DNA from: Actinomycetospora lemnae
Lineage (GTDB): Bacteria; Actinomycetota; Actinomycetes; Mycobacteriales; Pseudonocardiaceae
Assembly: GCF_028737315.1 (NCBI RefSeq)
Contig: NZ_JAQZAO010000014.1
Coordinates: 1 to 64,000, forward strand
Direction: 5' to 3'
DNA length: 64,000 nucleotides
The notes under the pieces were generated by a model. It saw only the letters and a program-made list of their open reading frames with translations. It was not told where the DNA came from and ran no database searches. Below, one piece after another: positions 16,464 to 26,060 of the stretch. The position numbers and the translations under genes are program-made. Each line of letters opens with the position of its first letter. The first letter of the stretch is position 1.

Positions 16464-16895
16464 ATGCGCATCGCGGACCTGCTCGCACGGAAGGGGACCG
16501 CGGTGCTGACGGTCTCCCCCGACGATCCCGTGGCGTCGCTGCTCGCGGTGCTGGCCGAGCGCAACGTCGGCGCCGCGGTCGTGTGCGACGACGACGACCG
16601 GCTGGCCGGGATCGTCTCCGAGCGCGACGTCGTGCGGCACCTGCACCACCGCGGCGCGTCACTGCTCGAGGCCCCGATCTCGGAGATCATGACGACGGTG
16701 GTGGCCACCTGCCGCGCCGGCGACGACGTGCAGTCGCTGAGCCGCACCATGACCGAGCGTCGCATCCGCCACGTCCCGGTGCTCGACGAGCAGGAGAGGC
16801 TCGCGGGCATCGTCAGCATCGGCGACGTCGTCAAGAGCCGGATCGACCAGCTCGAGGAGCACCGCAGCCAGCTCGAGGCCTACATCTCGGGCTGA
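16464..16895 (+). CDS. CBS-domain pair protein
   Basis: 143 aa made almost entirely of two CBS domains (about residues 5-60 and 72-130; LAGIVSERDVVRHL and LAGIVSIGDVVKSRI are the characteristic ends). Such stand-alone Bateman modules bind adenine nucleotides or SAM and regulate other proteins. A start at ATG 16464 is preceded by GGAGGGAACGG. It is followed closely by an aldo/keto reductase on the same strand, 44 bp away, which may be co-transcribed. The ligand and target are unknown. Confidence 0.88.
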   Translation: MRIADLLARKGTAVLTVSPDDPVASLLAVLAERNVGAAVVCDDDDRLAGIVSERDVVRHLHHRGASLLEAPISEIMTTVVATCRAGDDVQSLSRTMTERRIRHVPVLDEQERLAGIVSIGDVVKSRIDQLEEHRSQLEAYISG

Positions 16896-16939
16896 CACGT
16901 CACCGTTCCGGGTGGCGCGGCCGCGGGTACGCGACCGGC

Positions 16940-17914
16940 ATGGACATGACCAGGTTGGGCAAGACCGAGCTGCAGGTGTCGCGGATCGCGTTCGGGACCT
17001 GGCAGGTCTCGGGCGAGTGGGGTTCCTACGACGCCGAGCAGGCGCAGCGGGCGATCCGCCACGCCCTGGACCTGGGCGTCAACTTCTTCGACACCGCCCA
17101 GGCCTACGGGTTCGGGCAGGCCGAGGAGGTGCTCGCGAACGCGCTGCGCGGCGAGCTGGACCGTGACCGCGACTCGGTGGTCATCGCCACCAAGGGCGGC
17201 ATCAACCCGGGCAGCGACAAGCCGCGCGACTCGAGCCGGGAGTACCTGCGCTCGGGCGTGGAGTCGTCGCTCAAGGCGATGAAGATCGACCACATCGACC
17301 TCTACCAGGTGCACTGGCCGGACACCGACACGCCGTTCGAGGACACGGCGGGCTACCTGCAGGAGCTCGTCGACGAGGGCAAGATCCGCCACGTCGGGGT
17401 GTCGAACTTCGACCAGGACCAGATGGCCGCGTTCGACCGCCGGCGCCCGGTGGAGACGCTGCAGCCGCCGTACCACCTGTTCCGCCGGCACATCGAGGAC
17501 GGCGTGCTGCCGTACGTCCGCGAGCACGACATCGGGACGCTGGTCTACAGCCCGCTCGGCTCGGGGCTGCTGACGGGGACGATGGACTCCTCGACGACGT
17601 TCGAGGACTCCGACTGGCGCTCGCAGGCGTCCGCCTTCCACGGCGACCAGTTCCGGACGAACCTCGAGGTCGTCGAGCGGCTCAAGTCGTTCGCGGCGGA
17701 CAAGGGCTGCGAGGTCTCGCAGCTCGCGATCGCATGGGTGCTCGCCCAGGACGGCATCGACGTCGCGATCGTCGGGGCCCGCTCCGACAGGAACATCGAG
17801 CGCTCGCTCGCCGCGGTCGACGTGCAGCTCTCGACCGACGACCTCGCCGAGATCGAGCGGATCACCGCCGACGGCGTGCAGGTCAGCGGCGCCTCGCCCG
17901 AGGGCGTCGCGTAG
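16940..17914 (+). CDS. Aldo/keto reductase
   Basis: 324-aa NADPH-dependent TIM-barrel oxidoreductase. The catalytic tetrad is Asp51 and Tyr56 (FFDTAQAYG), Lys85 (ATKGG) and His125 (YQVHWPD). The C-terminal coenzyme block AIVGARSDRNIERSLAAVD is also present. It resembles the general AKR families acting on aldehydes and sugars. A second ATG two codons on is possible. It follows the CBS protein on the same strand. Another aldo/keto reductase lies at 54163 but the two differ considerably and are not recent copies. Confidence 0.9.
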   Translation: MDMTRLGKTELQVSRIAFGTWQVSGEWGSYDAEQAQRAIRHALDLGVNFFDTAQAYGFGQAEEVLANALRGELDRDRDSVVIATKGGINPGSDKPRDSSREYLRSGVESSLKAMKIDHIDLYQVHWPDTDTPFEDTAGYLQELVDEGKIRHVGVSNFDQDQMAAFDRRRPVETLQPPYHLFRRHIEDGVLPYVREHDIGTLVYSPLGSGLLTGTMDSSTTFEDSDWRSQASAFHGDQFRTNLEVVERLKSFAADKGCEVSQLAIAWVLAQDGIDVAIVGARSDRNIERSLAAVDVQLSTDDLAEIERITADGVQVSGASPEGVA

Positions 17915-18002
17915 CGGGACGGGCACCCATCGTGGTCCTTGTCCAGGATCACGGAGTCCCACTACCGTACGTCGGGTCTTCCTCGCCGACGAAGGAGTCC
18001 CG

Positions 18003-18386
18003 ATGACCGCGTCCACCGCCACCACCGTCACGAACCTGGGCGTCGCCATGTTCGCCGTCGCCGACCAGGACGCCGCGATCGCCTTCTACACCGAGAAGCT
18101 CGGGTGGGAGCTGCGCGGCGACACCCGGTTCGGCGAGGACGGCGAGAACCGCTGGGTCGAGGTCGCCCCGCCGGGCTCCACCGCGCGTCTCGCGCTCAAC
18201 CCGCCGATGGGCGGGGAGCCCGGTGGCTGCGGCATCGGCGTGGAGACCCCGGACGCGCGGGCCGAGCACGCCCGCCTGCGCGACCTCGGCGTCGACGTCG
18301 ACGACGTCATGGACGCCCCGGGCGCCCCGACGCTGTTCATGATGCGCGACCCCGACGGCAACCACATCGCGGTGGTCCAGGTCTAG
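18003..18386 (+). CDS. VOC superfamily (glyoxalase/dioxygenase fold) protein
   Basis: 127 aa with AAGGAG upstream. VTNLGVAMFAVADQDAAIAFYTEKLGWELRGD opens the first beta-alpha-beta-beta-beta unit and DPDGNHIAVVQV closes the second, the standard vicinal-oxygen-chelate fold. The terminal metal-binding Glu of true glyoxalase I is replaced here by Val/Gln, so it may be a binding or resistance protein rather than an enzyme. The gene ends 4 bp before a 52-bp dispersed element. Confidence 0.82.
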   Translation: MTASTATTVTNLGVAMFAVADQDAAIAFYTEKLGWELRGDTRFGEDGENRWVEVAPPGSTARLALNPPMGGEPGGCGIGVETPDARAEHARLRDLGVDVDDVMDAPGAPTLFMMRDPDGNHIAVVQV

Positions 18387-18390
18387 GTGT

Positions 18391-18442
18391 CAGCGAAGTG
18401 CCGTTGCAGACGTTGAGTGTCCGCAACGGGACTTCGATCACC
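18391..18442. repeat. 52-bp dispersed element family D, copy 2
   Basis: GAAGTGCCGTTGC at the left and GCAACGGGACTTC at the right form a 13-bp stem with one mismatch, around a GACGTTGAGTGTC centre. Ends match 8845-8896 in direct orientation while the centre is inverted. The complement of GATCACC at its right end carries the TGA stop of the glycosyltransferase (18438-18440). It lies between convergent genes. Confidence 0.78.
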
Positions 18443-19604
18443 GCGCGAGCTCGGCCTCCACGACGTCCGCGGCGGCCGGCGCCCCGCCCCCGCGGCGGAC
18501 GAGGTCGCGCTGCTCGGCCAGGCGCGCCGCGACCTCGGGCGACGACGTCAGCTCGAGCAGCGCCGCCCGCAGCGTCTCCGGCGTCGCCTCCTCGGTCGGC
18601 ACCGTGCGGGCCACGCCCGCCGCCTCGAGCAGCGCGGCGTTGCCGAACTGGTCGACCGCCTGCGGGATCGGGATCATGGGAACGCCCTGGTAGAGCCCCT
18701 CGGCGCACCCGCCCATCCCGGCGTGGGTGACGAACGCGCTCGCCCGCCCGAGCACCCCGAGCTGCGGCACCCAGCGGTGGGCGGTGACGTGCTCGGGCAG
18801 CTCACCGAGCGCCGCGAGGTCGACGTGCGGGCCCACGGCCAGCACGACCTCCCAGCCCAGCGGCGCGAACGCCTCCGCGCAGGCCCGGAACAGGTCGGGG
18901 TGGTCGTGGTACGCCGACCCGAACGAGACGAGCACCAGCGGCCGCTCCGGCGCCGGCCACTGCTCCTGCGCCGCCCGGCGGTCGAGGTCGGGTCCGACGA
19001 AGGTGTAGACGTCCGGGTCGACCTTGTCCGCGAACGGCTGCAGCGTGCGCGGGATCTCGACGATCGACCGCCGCGGGCGACCGACGAACTGTTCCGGGTC
19101 GTCGTCGATGCCCTGCTCCGCGAGCCACGCCGCGAACCGCGCGAGGTAGGCCTGGTAGCCGGGCTCCCGCCGGAACGCGAGGTCGTCGGCGAGGTCGTCC
19201 TCGAAGCCCTCCCACGCGACCATCGCGGGGGAGAGCTGGATCGCCGGGATGCCCCAGCGGCGGGCGAGGACGAGCGCGGGATAGCCGCCGATGTCGTGGA
19301 GCGCGACGTCGGGGACGTCGTCACCCAGCGCCGCCTCGATCTGCGGCAGCGCGTGGACCGCCTCGTCGAGGAACAGCGCCGTGCCCGCGACGGGGTCGAC
19401 CGGCCATTGCTCGCCGCGGCCCTGGTCGGGCAGCACGGAGGTGTGGCGCAGCGGCGTCGCCCCGGTCTCGGCGACCATCTCGGCGAACGACGCGGGGATG
19501 GCGTAGGTGACCCGGTGGCCGCGCGCGACGAGCTCGGCGACGACGGGCAGGTGGGGGTGGGTGTGGCCGTGCGCGGCGACGCCGACCACGAGGACGTGGG
19601 CCAT
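18438..19604 (-). CDS. MGT/UGT-type glycosyltransferase
   Basis: 388-aa GT-B fold enzyme of family GT1. The N-terminal domain starts MAHVLVVGVAAHGHTHPHLPVV (acceptor side). The C-terminal domain has LVLVSFGSAYHD and the nucleotide-sugar signature region HRWVPQLGVLGRASAFVTHAGMGGCAEGL...PMIPIPQAVDQFGNAALL. This is the macrolide-inactivating/natural-product glycosyltransferase subgroup, which moves a sugar from UDP- or dTDP-sugar to a small hydrophobic acceptor. Lacking a biosynthetic cluster nearby, a detoxification role is plausible. The stop codon lies in a dispersed repeat. Confidence 0.88.
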   Translation of the reverse strand: MAHVLVVGVAAHGHTHPHLPVVAELVARGHRVTYAIPASFAEMVAETGATPLRHTSVLPDQGRGEQWPVDPVAGTALFLDEAVHALPQIEAALGDDVPDVALHDIGGYPALVLARRWGIPAIQLSPAMVAWEGFEDDLADDLAFRREPGYQAYLARFAAWLAEQGIDDDPEQFVGRPRRSIVEIPRTLQPFADKVDPDVYTFVGPDLDRRAAQEQWPAPERPLVLVSFGSAYHDHPDLFRACAEAFAPLGWEVVLAVGPHVDLAALGELPEHVTAHRWVPQLGVLGRASAFVTHAGMGGCAEGLYQGVPMIPIPQAVDQFGNAALLEAAGVARTVPTEEATPETLRAALLELTSSPEVAARLAEQRDLVRRGGGAPAAADVVEAELAR

Positions 19605-19868
19605 GGAGATCTCCGGGTACGGAGTGGACGAGGGCAGCGGCGGGCACGCGGACCACCGCCGGAGGTCGTCCGGCGGTGCCGCGGGCGGGCTCTCGTCAGC
19701 CGTAGATCTGCTGGATCACGACGCCGACGCTAGGAGGACCCGGCGCCTCGGGGCCACCGGTTTCCGGTGATCGGAGTACCGGGACGGACACCGGGTGTCG
19801 ATCAACCCAGCACGCCGGTCGGGGCGCGTCGCCGACACCCCTCGGTCGGGCAGGGCGACCCTGCCGGG
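19605..19868. other. Intergenic region, promoter of glycosyltransferase
   Basis: 264 bp between two minus-strand genes with no convincing ORF. CACCGG and CCGGTG (19755-19760 and 19764-19769) form a small inverted repeat that may be an operator. A 7-codon frame on the minus strand ending IQQIYG-stop was noticed but is too short to call. Confidence 0.4.
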
Positions 19869-20960
<1,092 letters not shown>

Positions 20961-20972
20961 CGCTGTAGCTCC

Positions 20973-21854
20973 CTACTTGACCGCGCCGAACGACAGGCCC
21001 TGCACCAGCTTGTTCTGCGCCACCCAGCCCGCGAGGATCACGGGCAGCGCGGCCAGGGTCGCCGCGGCGGAGAGCTGGGCCCAGTACAGGCCCTCCGAGG
21101 TGATGAATCCGACCAGGAAGACCGGCATGGTGCCGGCGTTGGCCGCGGTCAGGTTGACCGCGAAGAAGAACTCGTTCCACGCGAAGATCACGCAGATCAG
21201 CGCCGTGGCGAAGATGCCCGGCGAGATGATCGGCAGGACGATCTCGCGCAGCGTGCGCCACAGCGGGGCGCCGTCGATGCTCGCCTGCTCGAGCAGCTCG
21301 CCCGGCACCTCCAGGAAGAACGACCTCATCATCCACACCGCGATCGGCAGGTTCATCCCGGTGTAGAGGACGACCAGGGTCCAGATGTTGTCGAGCATGC
21401 CGATCTGGTTGACCACGACGTAGATCGGCACGATCACCGCGACCACCGGCAGCATCTTCGTGGAGATGAAGAAGAACAGGACGTCCTGGGTCTTCTTCAC
21501 CGGGCGCAGCGAGACCGCGAACGCGGCCGGGATCCCCAGGAGCAGCACGAGCAGGGTGGAGAACACCGTGGCGATCAGCGAGTTCGCCAGGTAGGGGCCG
21601 ACGCCGGCGGAGAAGACACCCTCGTACTGCTCCAGCGTCGGCTCGAAAATGATCTTCGGCGTCGTGGTGTAGGCGTCGGTCTCCTGCTTGAAGGAGGTCA
21701 GCACCATCCAGAAGACCGGGAAGAAGAACGCGATGCCGACGACCCAGGCGATGACGCCCAGCCAGACGTTGGCGGCGCTGCGCTTCTGACGGCGGGGCTC
21801 GGGCGGCGCCGCGGGCCCCTGCGTGTCGGGTGGAGTGCTCGTCGTGACCGCCAT
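20973..21854 (-). CDS. Carbohydrate ABC transporter permease (MalG/SmoG-like)
   Basis: 293 aa with six predicted membrane helices. The first is VWLGVIAWVVGIAFFFPVFWMVLTSFK. The EAA loop of permeases (LLEQASIDGAPLWRTLREIVLPIISPGI) binds the ATPase. The start ATG 21854 overlaps by one base the TGA of the upstream permease. It forms the membrane channel with the partner encoded just before it. The sequence type resembles the mannitol/sorbitol (Smo) and related polyol systems rather than maltose importers. Confidence 0.93.
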   Translation of the reverse strand: MAVTTSTPPDTQGPAAPPEPRRQKRSAANVWLGVIAWVVGIAFFFPVFWMVLTSFKQETDAYTTTPKIIFEPTLEQYEGVFSAGVGPYLANSLIATVFSTLLVLLLGIPAAFAVSLRPVKKTQDVLFFFISTKMLPVVAVIVPIYVVVNQIGMLDNIWTLVVLYTGMNLPIAVWMMRSFFLEVPGELLEQASIDGAPLWRTLREIVLPIISPGIFATALICVIFAWNEFFFAVNLTAANAGTMPVFLVGFITSEGLYWAQLSAAATLAALPVILAGWVAQNKLVQGLSFGAVK

Positions 21855-22795
21855 CAGGCCGCCTCCTCCTCGCCACTGAACGACTTGAAGATCAGGCGCA
21901 GCGCGAAGTTCGCGGCGATGAGGGTCAGGATCACCACGACCACGCCCATCGCCGCCGACTGGCCGATGTCGAAGCCCAGGAAGGCGCGCTGGTAGATGTA
22001 GAAGGGCAGGTTCGCGCTGGCCACACCCGGACCGCCCTGGGTCATCATGTAGACCTGGTCGAAGATGTTGACCAGGTAGATCGTGCCGAGCACGACGCCG
22101 AGCTCGATGAACCGGCGCAGGTGCGGCAGCGTCAGCTCCCGGAACGTCGACCACGCGCTCGCGCCGTCGACCCGCGCCGCCTCCAGCTGGTCGGTCGGCA
22201 TGCTCTGCAGCCCCGCGAGCAGCAGCAGCATCATGAACGGCGTCCACTGCCAGATCAACGCGGCCATCACCGAGGCGAGCGGGTAGTTGCTGATCCACTC
22301 GGTGCCCGACGCCCCGAACGGCGTCAGCACGAAGTTGATCAGACCGAGCGTCGGGTCGAGCAGCACCGTCTTCCACAGCAGCGCCGCCGCGACCGGCGTG
22401 ATGAGGAACGGCGTGATGAGCAGCGTGCGCACCACGCCCCGGCCGACGAACTGGCGGTTGAGCAGCAGCGCCAGGAGCAGGCCCAGGACCACGGCGATGA
22501 GCACCGAGCCCAGCGTCATGATCACCGTGTTCAGCGCGACGGTGCGGAACTGGCTGTCGGCGAAGACGTCGGCGTAGTTCGAGAACCAGACGAACTCCTG
22601 CGACCCCGGCCGCACCAGGTTCCACGACTGCAGCGAGTACCAGAGCGTCAGGATGAACGGGATCTGCGTGACGATGATCGTGAAGATCAGCGCGGGGAGC
22701 AGCGGCGCCCGGCGGCGCCAGCCCTCGGCCCGATCGATCATCGGCGCGCCGCCGGTGGTCTCCGGTGCGGCGGGACGTTCCATGGTGGCTGTCAT
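21854..22795 (-). CDS. Carbohydrate ABC transporter permease (MalF/SmoF-like)
   Basis: 313 aa with about six membrane segments. The EAA motif is QLEAARVDGASAWSTFRELTLPHLRRF, and the conserved TQGGPGVASANLPFYIYQRAF block near the end is seen in polyol/sugar type permeases. Its ATG overlaps the solute-binding protein stop by 4 bp (22792-22795), showing tight translational coupling. It pairs with the second permease downstream. Confidence 0.93.
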   Translation of the reverse strand: MTATMERPAAPETTGGAPMIDRAEGWRRRAPLLPALIFTIIVTQIPFILTLWYSLQSWNLVRPGSQEFVWFSNYADVFADSQFRTVALNTVIMTLGSVLIAVVLGLLLALLLNRQFVGRGVVRTLLITPFLITPVAAALLWKTVLLDPTLGLINFVLTPFGASGTEWISNYPLASVMAALIWQWTPFMMLLLLAGLQSMPTDQLEAARVDGASAWSTFRELTLPHLRRFIELGVVLGTIYLVNIFDQVYMMTQGGPGVASANLPFYIYQRAFLGFDIGQSAAMGVVVVILTLIAANFALRLIFKSFSGEEEAA

Positions 22796-24168
22796 CGCTG
22801 GTAGCTCTCCCCCACCGTCTCCGCGTAGTTCTGCGACTGCTCCAGGGCCTCGTCGACGGTGATCTGGCCCGCGATTGCGGCGCTGACCTGTTGACTGACG
22901 CGGGTGCCGAGGTCCTGGAACTCAGGGATGCGGAGGAACTGCACGCCCTGGTACGGCACCGGCTGCACGGTCGGCTGCTGGGGGTTCGCCCGCTGCAGGC
23001 CGTCGAGGATCAGCGGCGCGTAGGCGTTCGCCACCTGCTGGTACTGCGGAATTTGGTAGGTCGACTGACGGGAGCCGGGCGGGATCGAGGTCCACCCGAT
23101 CTCGGGGTCGTTGCCGGCCCGCTGGATGTACTCCTTGCTCGTCATCCAGGACATGAACCGCCAGGCCGCGTCCTTGCGCGGTGAGGTCTGCGGGATGCCC
23201 AGGGACCAGGTGTACAGCCAGCCGGACGACGGGGTGGCGACGACGGGCGCCGGCGCGTAGCCGATGCGGCCCGCCACCGTCGACTCCGCGGGGTCCTCGA
23301 CCGTGCCCGCGGCCGACGTCGCGTCGTACCACATGGCGACCTGGCCCTGCCCGAACTGCGTCGCACACTCCGAGAAGCCGGACTGCGAGGCGCCGGGCTG
23401 GCCGTGCTGGCGGACGAGGTCGACGTAGAACTGCACCGCGCCCCGCACCTCGGGCGAGGTCAGCTGCGCGCGCCACTGCGGGTCGTACCAACGGCCGCCG
23501 AAGGTGTTGATGACGGTGTCGAGCGGGGCCATCACCTCGCCCCAGCCGGGCTTGCCGCGCAGGCAGATGCCGCGCTGGCGGCCCTCGCCCTGGTCGAGCC
23601 GGGCGGCGAACTCGGCGATCTGCGGCCACGTCGGCTGCGCGGGCATCTGGATGCCGGCCTGCTCGAAGAGGTCGCGGCGGTACATGAGGAACGACGACTC
23701 GCCGTAGAACGGCACCGAGTACATCCGGCCCTCGTACGACAGCGAGTCGCGCACGGTGGGGATGAAGTCGGCCCGGTCGTAGCCCGGCGTCGCCGCCATG
23801 TAGGGCTCCAGATCGGTGAGCCAGCCGTTCTGCGCCCACTGCGGCGTCTCGTAGTTCGAGATCATGACGATGTCGAACTCGCCGCCGCCGGTCGCGACCG
23901 AGGCCGTGATCTTGGCGCGGGCCTCGTTCTCCGACAGCGAGACGAAGCGCAGCCGGATGCCCGGGTTCTCCGCCTCGAACTCCGGGGCGAGCGAGATCGC
24001 GTCCTCCATCTGCGGGTTGGACACGATGGCGACCGTGACGGTCTCGACGCCCTCCGCGCCGCCGAGTGCGCCGGCGCCCGAGCACCCGGCCAGCAGCCCC
24101 AGGGTCGCGAGGACCGCCCCGACCACCACCGGGAGCCGGCTCCGTCGCCGTGCCGCCGCGCCCTGCAT
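22792..24168 (-). CDS. ABC transporter solute-binding lipoprotein (sugar/polyol)
   Basis: 458 aa. A basic N-terminus, a hydrophobic helix and the lipobox LLAGC (about residues 24-28) mark a lipoprotein anchored outside the membrane. The mature part is a family-1 solute-binding protein: VAIVSNPQMEDAISLAPEFEAENPGI, FDIVMISNYETPQWAQNGWL, VPFYGESSFLMYRRDLFEQAGI. The SNYETPQWA region is typical of SmoE/MtlE mannitol-sorbitol binding proteins. First gene of the importer operon; a divergent LacI gene and a palindromic AAGCGCTT site lie upstream. Confidence 0.92.
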   Translation of the reverse strand: MQGAAARRRSRLPVVVGAVLATLGLLAGCSGAGALGGAEGVETVTVAIVSNPQMEDAISLAPEFEAENPGIRLRFVSLSENEARAKITASVATGGGEFDIVMISNYETPQWAQNGWLTDLEPYMAATPGYDRADFIPTVRDSLSYEGRMYSVPFYGESSFLMYRRDLFEQAGIQMPAQPTWPQIAEFAARLDQGEGRQRGICLRGKPGWGEVMAPLDTVINTFGGRWYDPQWRAQLTSPEVRGAVQFYVDLVRQHGQPGASQSGFSECATQFGQGQVAMWYDATSAAGTVEDPAESTVAGRIGYAPAPVVATPSSGWLYTWSLGIPQTSPRKDAAWRFMSWMTSKEYIQRAGNDPEIGWTSIPPGSRQSTYQIPQYQQVANAYAPLILDGLQRANPQQPTVQPVPYQGVQFLRIPEFQDLGTRVSQQVSAAIAGQITVDEALEQSQNYAETVGESYQR

Positions 24169-24270
24169 CGCGCCTCCCGCCCCGAACGACCACCATGGTG
24201 GAGCCGCACCGCGGCGACCGTGATGTGGGCCACGTGCGGTGGGGTGACCGTAAAGCTGCGCTCCGTGAGA

Positions 24271-24285
24271 GGCAAGCGCTTAACC
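24271..24285. promoter_or_regulatory. LacI-family operator
   Basis: AAGCGCTT (24274-24281) is a perfect 8-bp palindrome with the central CG step typical of LacI/GalR operators, in the 216-bp gap between the divergent transporter operon and lacI-type gene. It is well placed to control both. Confidence 0.65.
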
Positions 24286-24384
24286 ACTTCAGTTCCGGGT
24301 GGAGCGCGCACGGTGTGCGCGGGGTACAACTAGCGCGCACGCGGTGGGTCGTGGCTCGACGCCGCCGGAGGACGGGAGCCGGTC

Positions 24385-25383
24385 ATGGTGACGATGGCCG
24401 ATGTGGCGCGGATGGCCGGCGTCTCCACGGCCACGGTCTCGCACGTCCTCAACGGCACCCGTCCGGTGCGGGCGCGGACCCGCGAACAGGTGCTCTCGGC
24501 GGTGGCGGCCACCCACTACACGCCGAACACCGTCGCCCGGTCCCTGGCCACCGCGCGCACGACGACGATGGGCCTGGTCCTCTCGGCGATCTCGAACCCC
24601 TACTTCGGCGAGCTGCTCCACGGCGCCGAGTGCGCGGCCGCCGACGCCGGCTACACACTGCTGCTCGTCGATCCCCACGAGGACCCGGAGTACGAGCTCA
24701 CCGTCGTCTCCCGCCTGCACCACCACCGGGTCGACGGCGTCGTGCTCGCCCCGTCGGCCCGCCCCGACGAGGCGCTCGCCTACCTCGCGCGCCACCGGGT
24801 GCCGACGGTGCTGCTCGACCGGCTCATCGACCCCGCGCACGACCAGGTGGGCAGCGAGAACCGGGAGGCCACCGCCGCGCTCACCGGCCACCTCGCCGAC
24901 CACGGGCACACCCGCATCGGCCTGGTCGCGGGCCTGCAGGGGCTCGCGACGACGGTCGAGCGCCGCGACGGGCACCGCGACGCGCTGGTCGCCCGTGGGC
25001 TGCCCGTCGACCCGGCGCTGGAGGTCAGCGGCTCGTCGTCCACCGAGGGGGCGCGGGTGGCGACCGCGGCGCTGCTCGCGCTCGACGACCCGCCGACCGC
25101 GATCGTCGTCGGCAACAACAGCATGACCATCGGCGCCATGCAGGCGCTGCGGGCGGCCGGGCTCGTGGTGCCCCGCGACGTCGCCGTCGCCGCGTTCGAC
25201 GACTTCGCCTGGGCCGACCTGTTCTCTCCGCGCCTGACCGTCGTCGCGCAGCCGTTCGACGAGATCGCGCGGACCGCCGTGCACCTGCTGCTCGCCCGGA
25301 TCGCCGACCCCGACACCCCGCCGCACACGCGGCGGATCGCGCCCGAGCTGCGGATCCGGGAGTCGTGCGGCTGCCCGCCCTGA
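24385..25383 (+). CDS. LacI family transcriptional regulator
   Basis: 332 aa. The N-terminal helix-turn-helix and hinge (MADVARMAGVSTATVSHVLNGTRPVRARTREQVLSAVAATHYTPNTVARSLA) are classical LacI. The rest is a periplasmic-binding-protein sensor ending in RESCGCPP. It is divergent from the polyol ABC operon, which it probably represses in the absence of substrate through the AAGCGCTT operator between them. A xylulokinase gene lies 0.7 kb downstream on the same strand, and the substrate is probably a pentitol, hexitol or related sugar (inference). Confidence 0.93.
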   Translation: MVTMADVARMAGVSTATVSHVLNGTRPVRARTREQVLSAVAATHYTPNTVARSLATARTTTMGLVLSAISNPYFGELLHGAECAAADAGYTLLLVDPHEDPEYELTVVSRLHHHRVDGVVLAPSARPDEALAYLARHRVPTVLLDRLIDPAHDQVGSENREATAALTGHLADHGHTRIGLVAGLQGLATTVERRDGHRDALVARGLPVDPALEVSGSSSTEGARVATAALLALDDPPTAIVVGNNSMTIGAMQALRAAGLVVPRDVAVAAFDDFAWADLFSPRLTVVAQPFDEIARTAVHLLLARIADPDTPPHTRRIAPELRIRESCGCPP

Positions 25384-25459
25384 GGCGCGGAACGGCAGGG
25401 CAGCGCGACGGAGGAGCGCTGTCGGGCCGTCTCCTCGTCGCCGGGACGACCCCGACCTC

Positions 25460-25936
25460 TCAGACCAGGGCGGCCAGGTTGTCGAGCGAGCGGGTCAGGT
25501 GCTCCTCACCGAAGGGCGGGAAGCTGATGTGCTCGCGCAGGAAGGCCGGGACCGCCGACCAGTCGTAGGTCAGCGTCACTCGCGTGCCGCCACCCGCCGG
25601 CTCGAGGTCGTAGCGCCAGATCCAGCCGCCGTAGCCGATCTCGCCGTCGGGTCCGTACTGGCCGGGCTGCCAGGCGAGCGCGCGCGGCGGGTCGAACACC
25701 TCGACGCGGTTGTGCATCCGGTAGTCGCCGTCGGGGTGGTTGCTGTGGAACATGCCCACGCCGAACACCTGACCCGCGCCGCTGATCGCGCCGTCGTCCA
25801 GGGGCTCGCGGACCCAGCCCGTGCCGTCGATCGCCGCGTGACGGCCGGGGTCGGCGAGGACCCGGAAGACCGCCTCCGGCGACGCGTCGACGTGCCGCGC
25901 CACGCTCATGACCTCGGTGGCCGTCCCGGTGCTCAT
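25460..25936 (-). CDS. SRPBCC family protein
   Basis: 158 aa from ATG 25936, preceded by GGGGAGGA. MSVARHVDASPEAVFRVLADPGRHAAIDGTGWVRE is the START-like N-terminus. WRYDLEPAGGGTRVTLTYDWS and the terminal helix (EHLTRSLDNLAALV) complete the fold. It resembles actinobacterial polyketide-cyclase/ligand-binding members. It is inserted between the LacI gene and xylulokinase but on the opposite strand, so it is not obviously part of the sugar system. Confidence 0.78.
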   Translation of the reverse strand: MSTGTATEVMSVARHVDASPEAVFRVLADPGRHAAIDGTGWVREPLDDGAISGAGQVFGVGMFHSNHPDGDYRMHNRVEVFDPPRALAWQPGQYGPDGEIGYGGWIWRYDLEPAGGGTRVTLTYDWSAVPAFLREHISFPPFGEEHLTRSLDNLAALV

Positions 25937-25962
25937 CGTCGGTCCTCCCCGTCTCCGTGTTC

Positions 25963-25979
25963 GGTACGGGAACCGTATC
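25963..25979. promoter_or_regulatory. Palindrome between SRPBCC and xylulokinase genes
   Basis: GGTACGG-GAA-CCGTATC, with TACGG/CCGTA perfectly paired around a 3-nt spacer. It lies 27 bp upstream of the SRPBCC start in the divergent gap to xylB. A TetR- or MarR-like dimer could bind; no regulator gene is adjacent. Confidence 0.4.
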
Positions 25980-26060
25980 GGTGAGTTGCTCGAAAGGACA
26001 AGAGGGGTCGACGGCGGTTCGGCGGGCGTCGCCGTCGACGATCGTGGCCATACTGCGGGC

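Noticed and set aside
19690..19720. Seven-codon minus-strand ORF ending IQQIYG
   Set aside because: Too short and without conservation evidence to call a peptide.
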